Assembly: GCA_964020155.1 (NCBI GenBank)
Contig: OZ026570.1
Span: forward strand, 197,501 to 261,500
DNA: 64,000 nucleotides
Reading direction: 5' to 3'
Source: Chondrilla cf. caribensis
Lineage: Eukaryota; Porifera; Demospongiae; Chondrillida; Chondrillidae
Below: more notes on this DNA, generated by a model
Told to the model about the DNA's origin: nothing
Databases searched by the model: none
Seen by the model: only the letters and a program-made list of their open reading frames with translations
Numbering within the stretch: the stretch's first letter is position 1
The DNA itself: not shown here

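Noticed and set aside
60873..62306. 477-aa plus-strand ORF and other plus-strand ORFs in 19.2-64 kb
   Set aside because: They are antisense shadows of the giant module-repeat frame. They show no independent domain and appear because the codon pattern of the repeat suppresses stops.
64000..64000. GTG at the right edge as the start codon of the giant protein
   Set aside because: It lies inside a module (FFRVNASLYVDD linker region). The frame is simply cut by the window.

Overview
This is a eukaryotic nuclear window. Genes have introns with GT..AG borders, there are polyadenylation signals and microsatellites, and the gene content is animal. Selenoprotein L-like genes plus a ciliary CFAP65 gene point to an aquatic metazoan. 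Short introns suggest an early-branching invertebrate such as a sponge, but the species cannot be fixed from sequence alone.

Layout. (1) 1-9215, minus strand: the 5' half of CFAP65 (CCDC108), a cilium/flagellum central-apparatus protein. I resolved 25 small exons whose phases all join (965 codons). The gene runs off the left edge, and its introns are packed with CA runs and minisatellites, several starting flush at the 5' splice site. (2) 9590-11103, minus: a four-exon E2 (ubiquitin-conjugating enzyme) fold gene of 180 aa in which tyrosine sits where the catalytic cysteine should be. (3) 11499-18602: four gene copies of a selenoprotein L/PRX-like2 protein, three on minus (A, B, C) and one on plus (D). 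Each carries two in-frame TGA codons spaced as Sec-x-x-Sec, followed by a recognisable SECIS hairpin. Copy C has a one-base deletion, copy B has a second SECIS plus a small retroposon-like insertion, and a fragment of a fifth copy lies between B and C. The C/D divergent spacer holds a mariner-type MITE and a 41-bp-arm hairpin. (4) 19247-64000, minus: one uninterrupted reading frame of at least 14,917 codons, still open at the right edge. It encodes about 118 diverged Ig-like/cadherin-like modules of about 126 aa.

The most striking signal is inside the giant frame. Modules 16-101 are arranged in a higher-order repeat of exactly 18 modules (about 6.7-7.1 kb). It is marked by phase-locked cysteine-pair modules, 'D-D-V-V' modules and 'I-G/I-A' modules. 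The protein is rich in N-glycosylation sequons and acidic loops, so it is probably a huge extracellular filament or adhesion/matrix protein. This is inference, since neither its N-terminus nor any membrane anchor is visible.

The neighbouring genes show no obvious functional link to one another. The SelL cluster is a tandem/inverted family expansion and the other genes look like unrelated neighbours.
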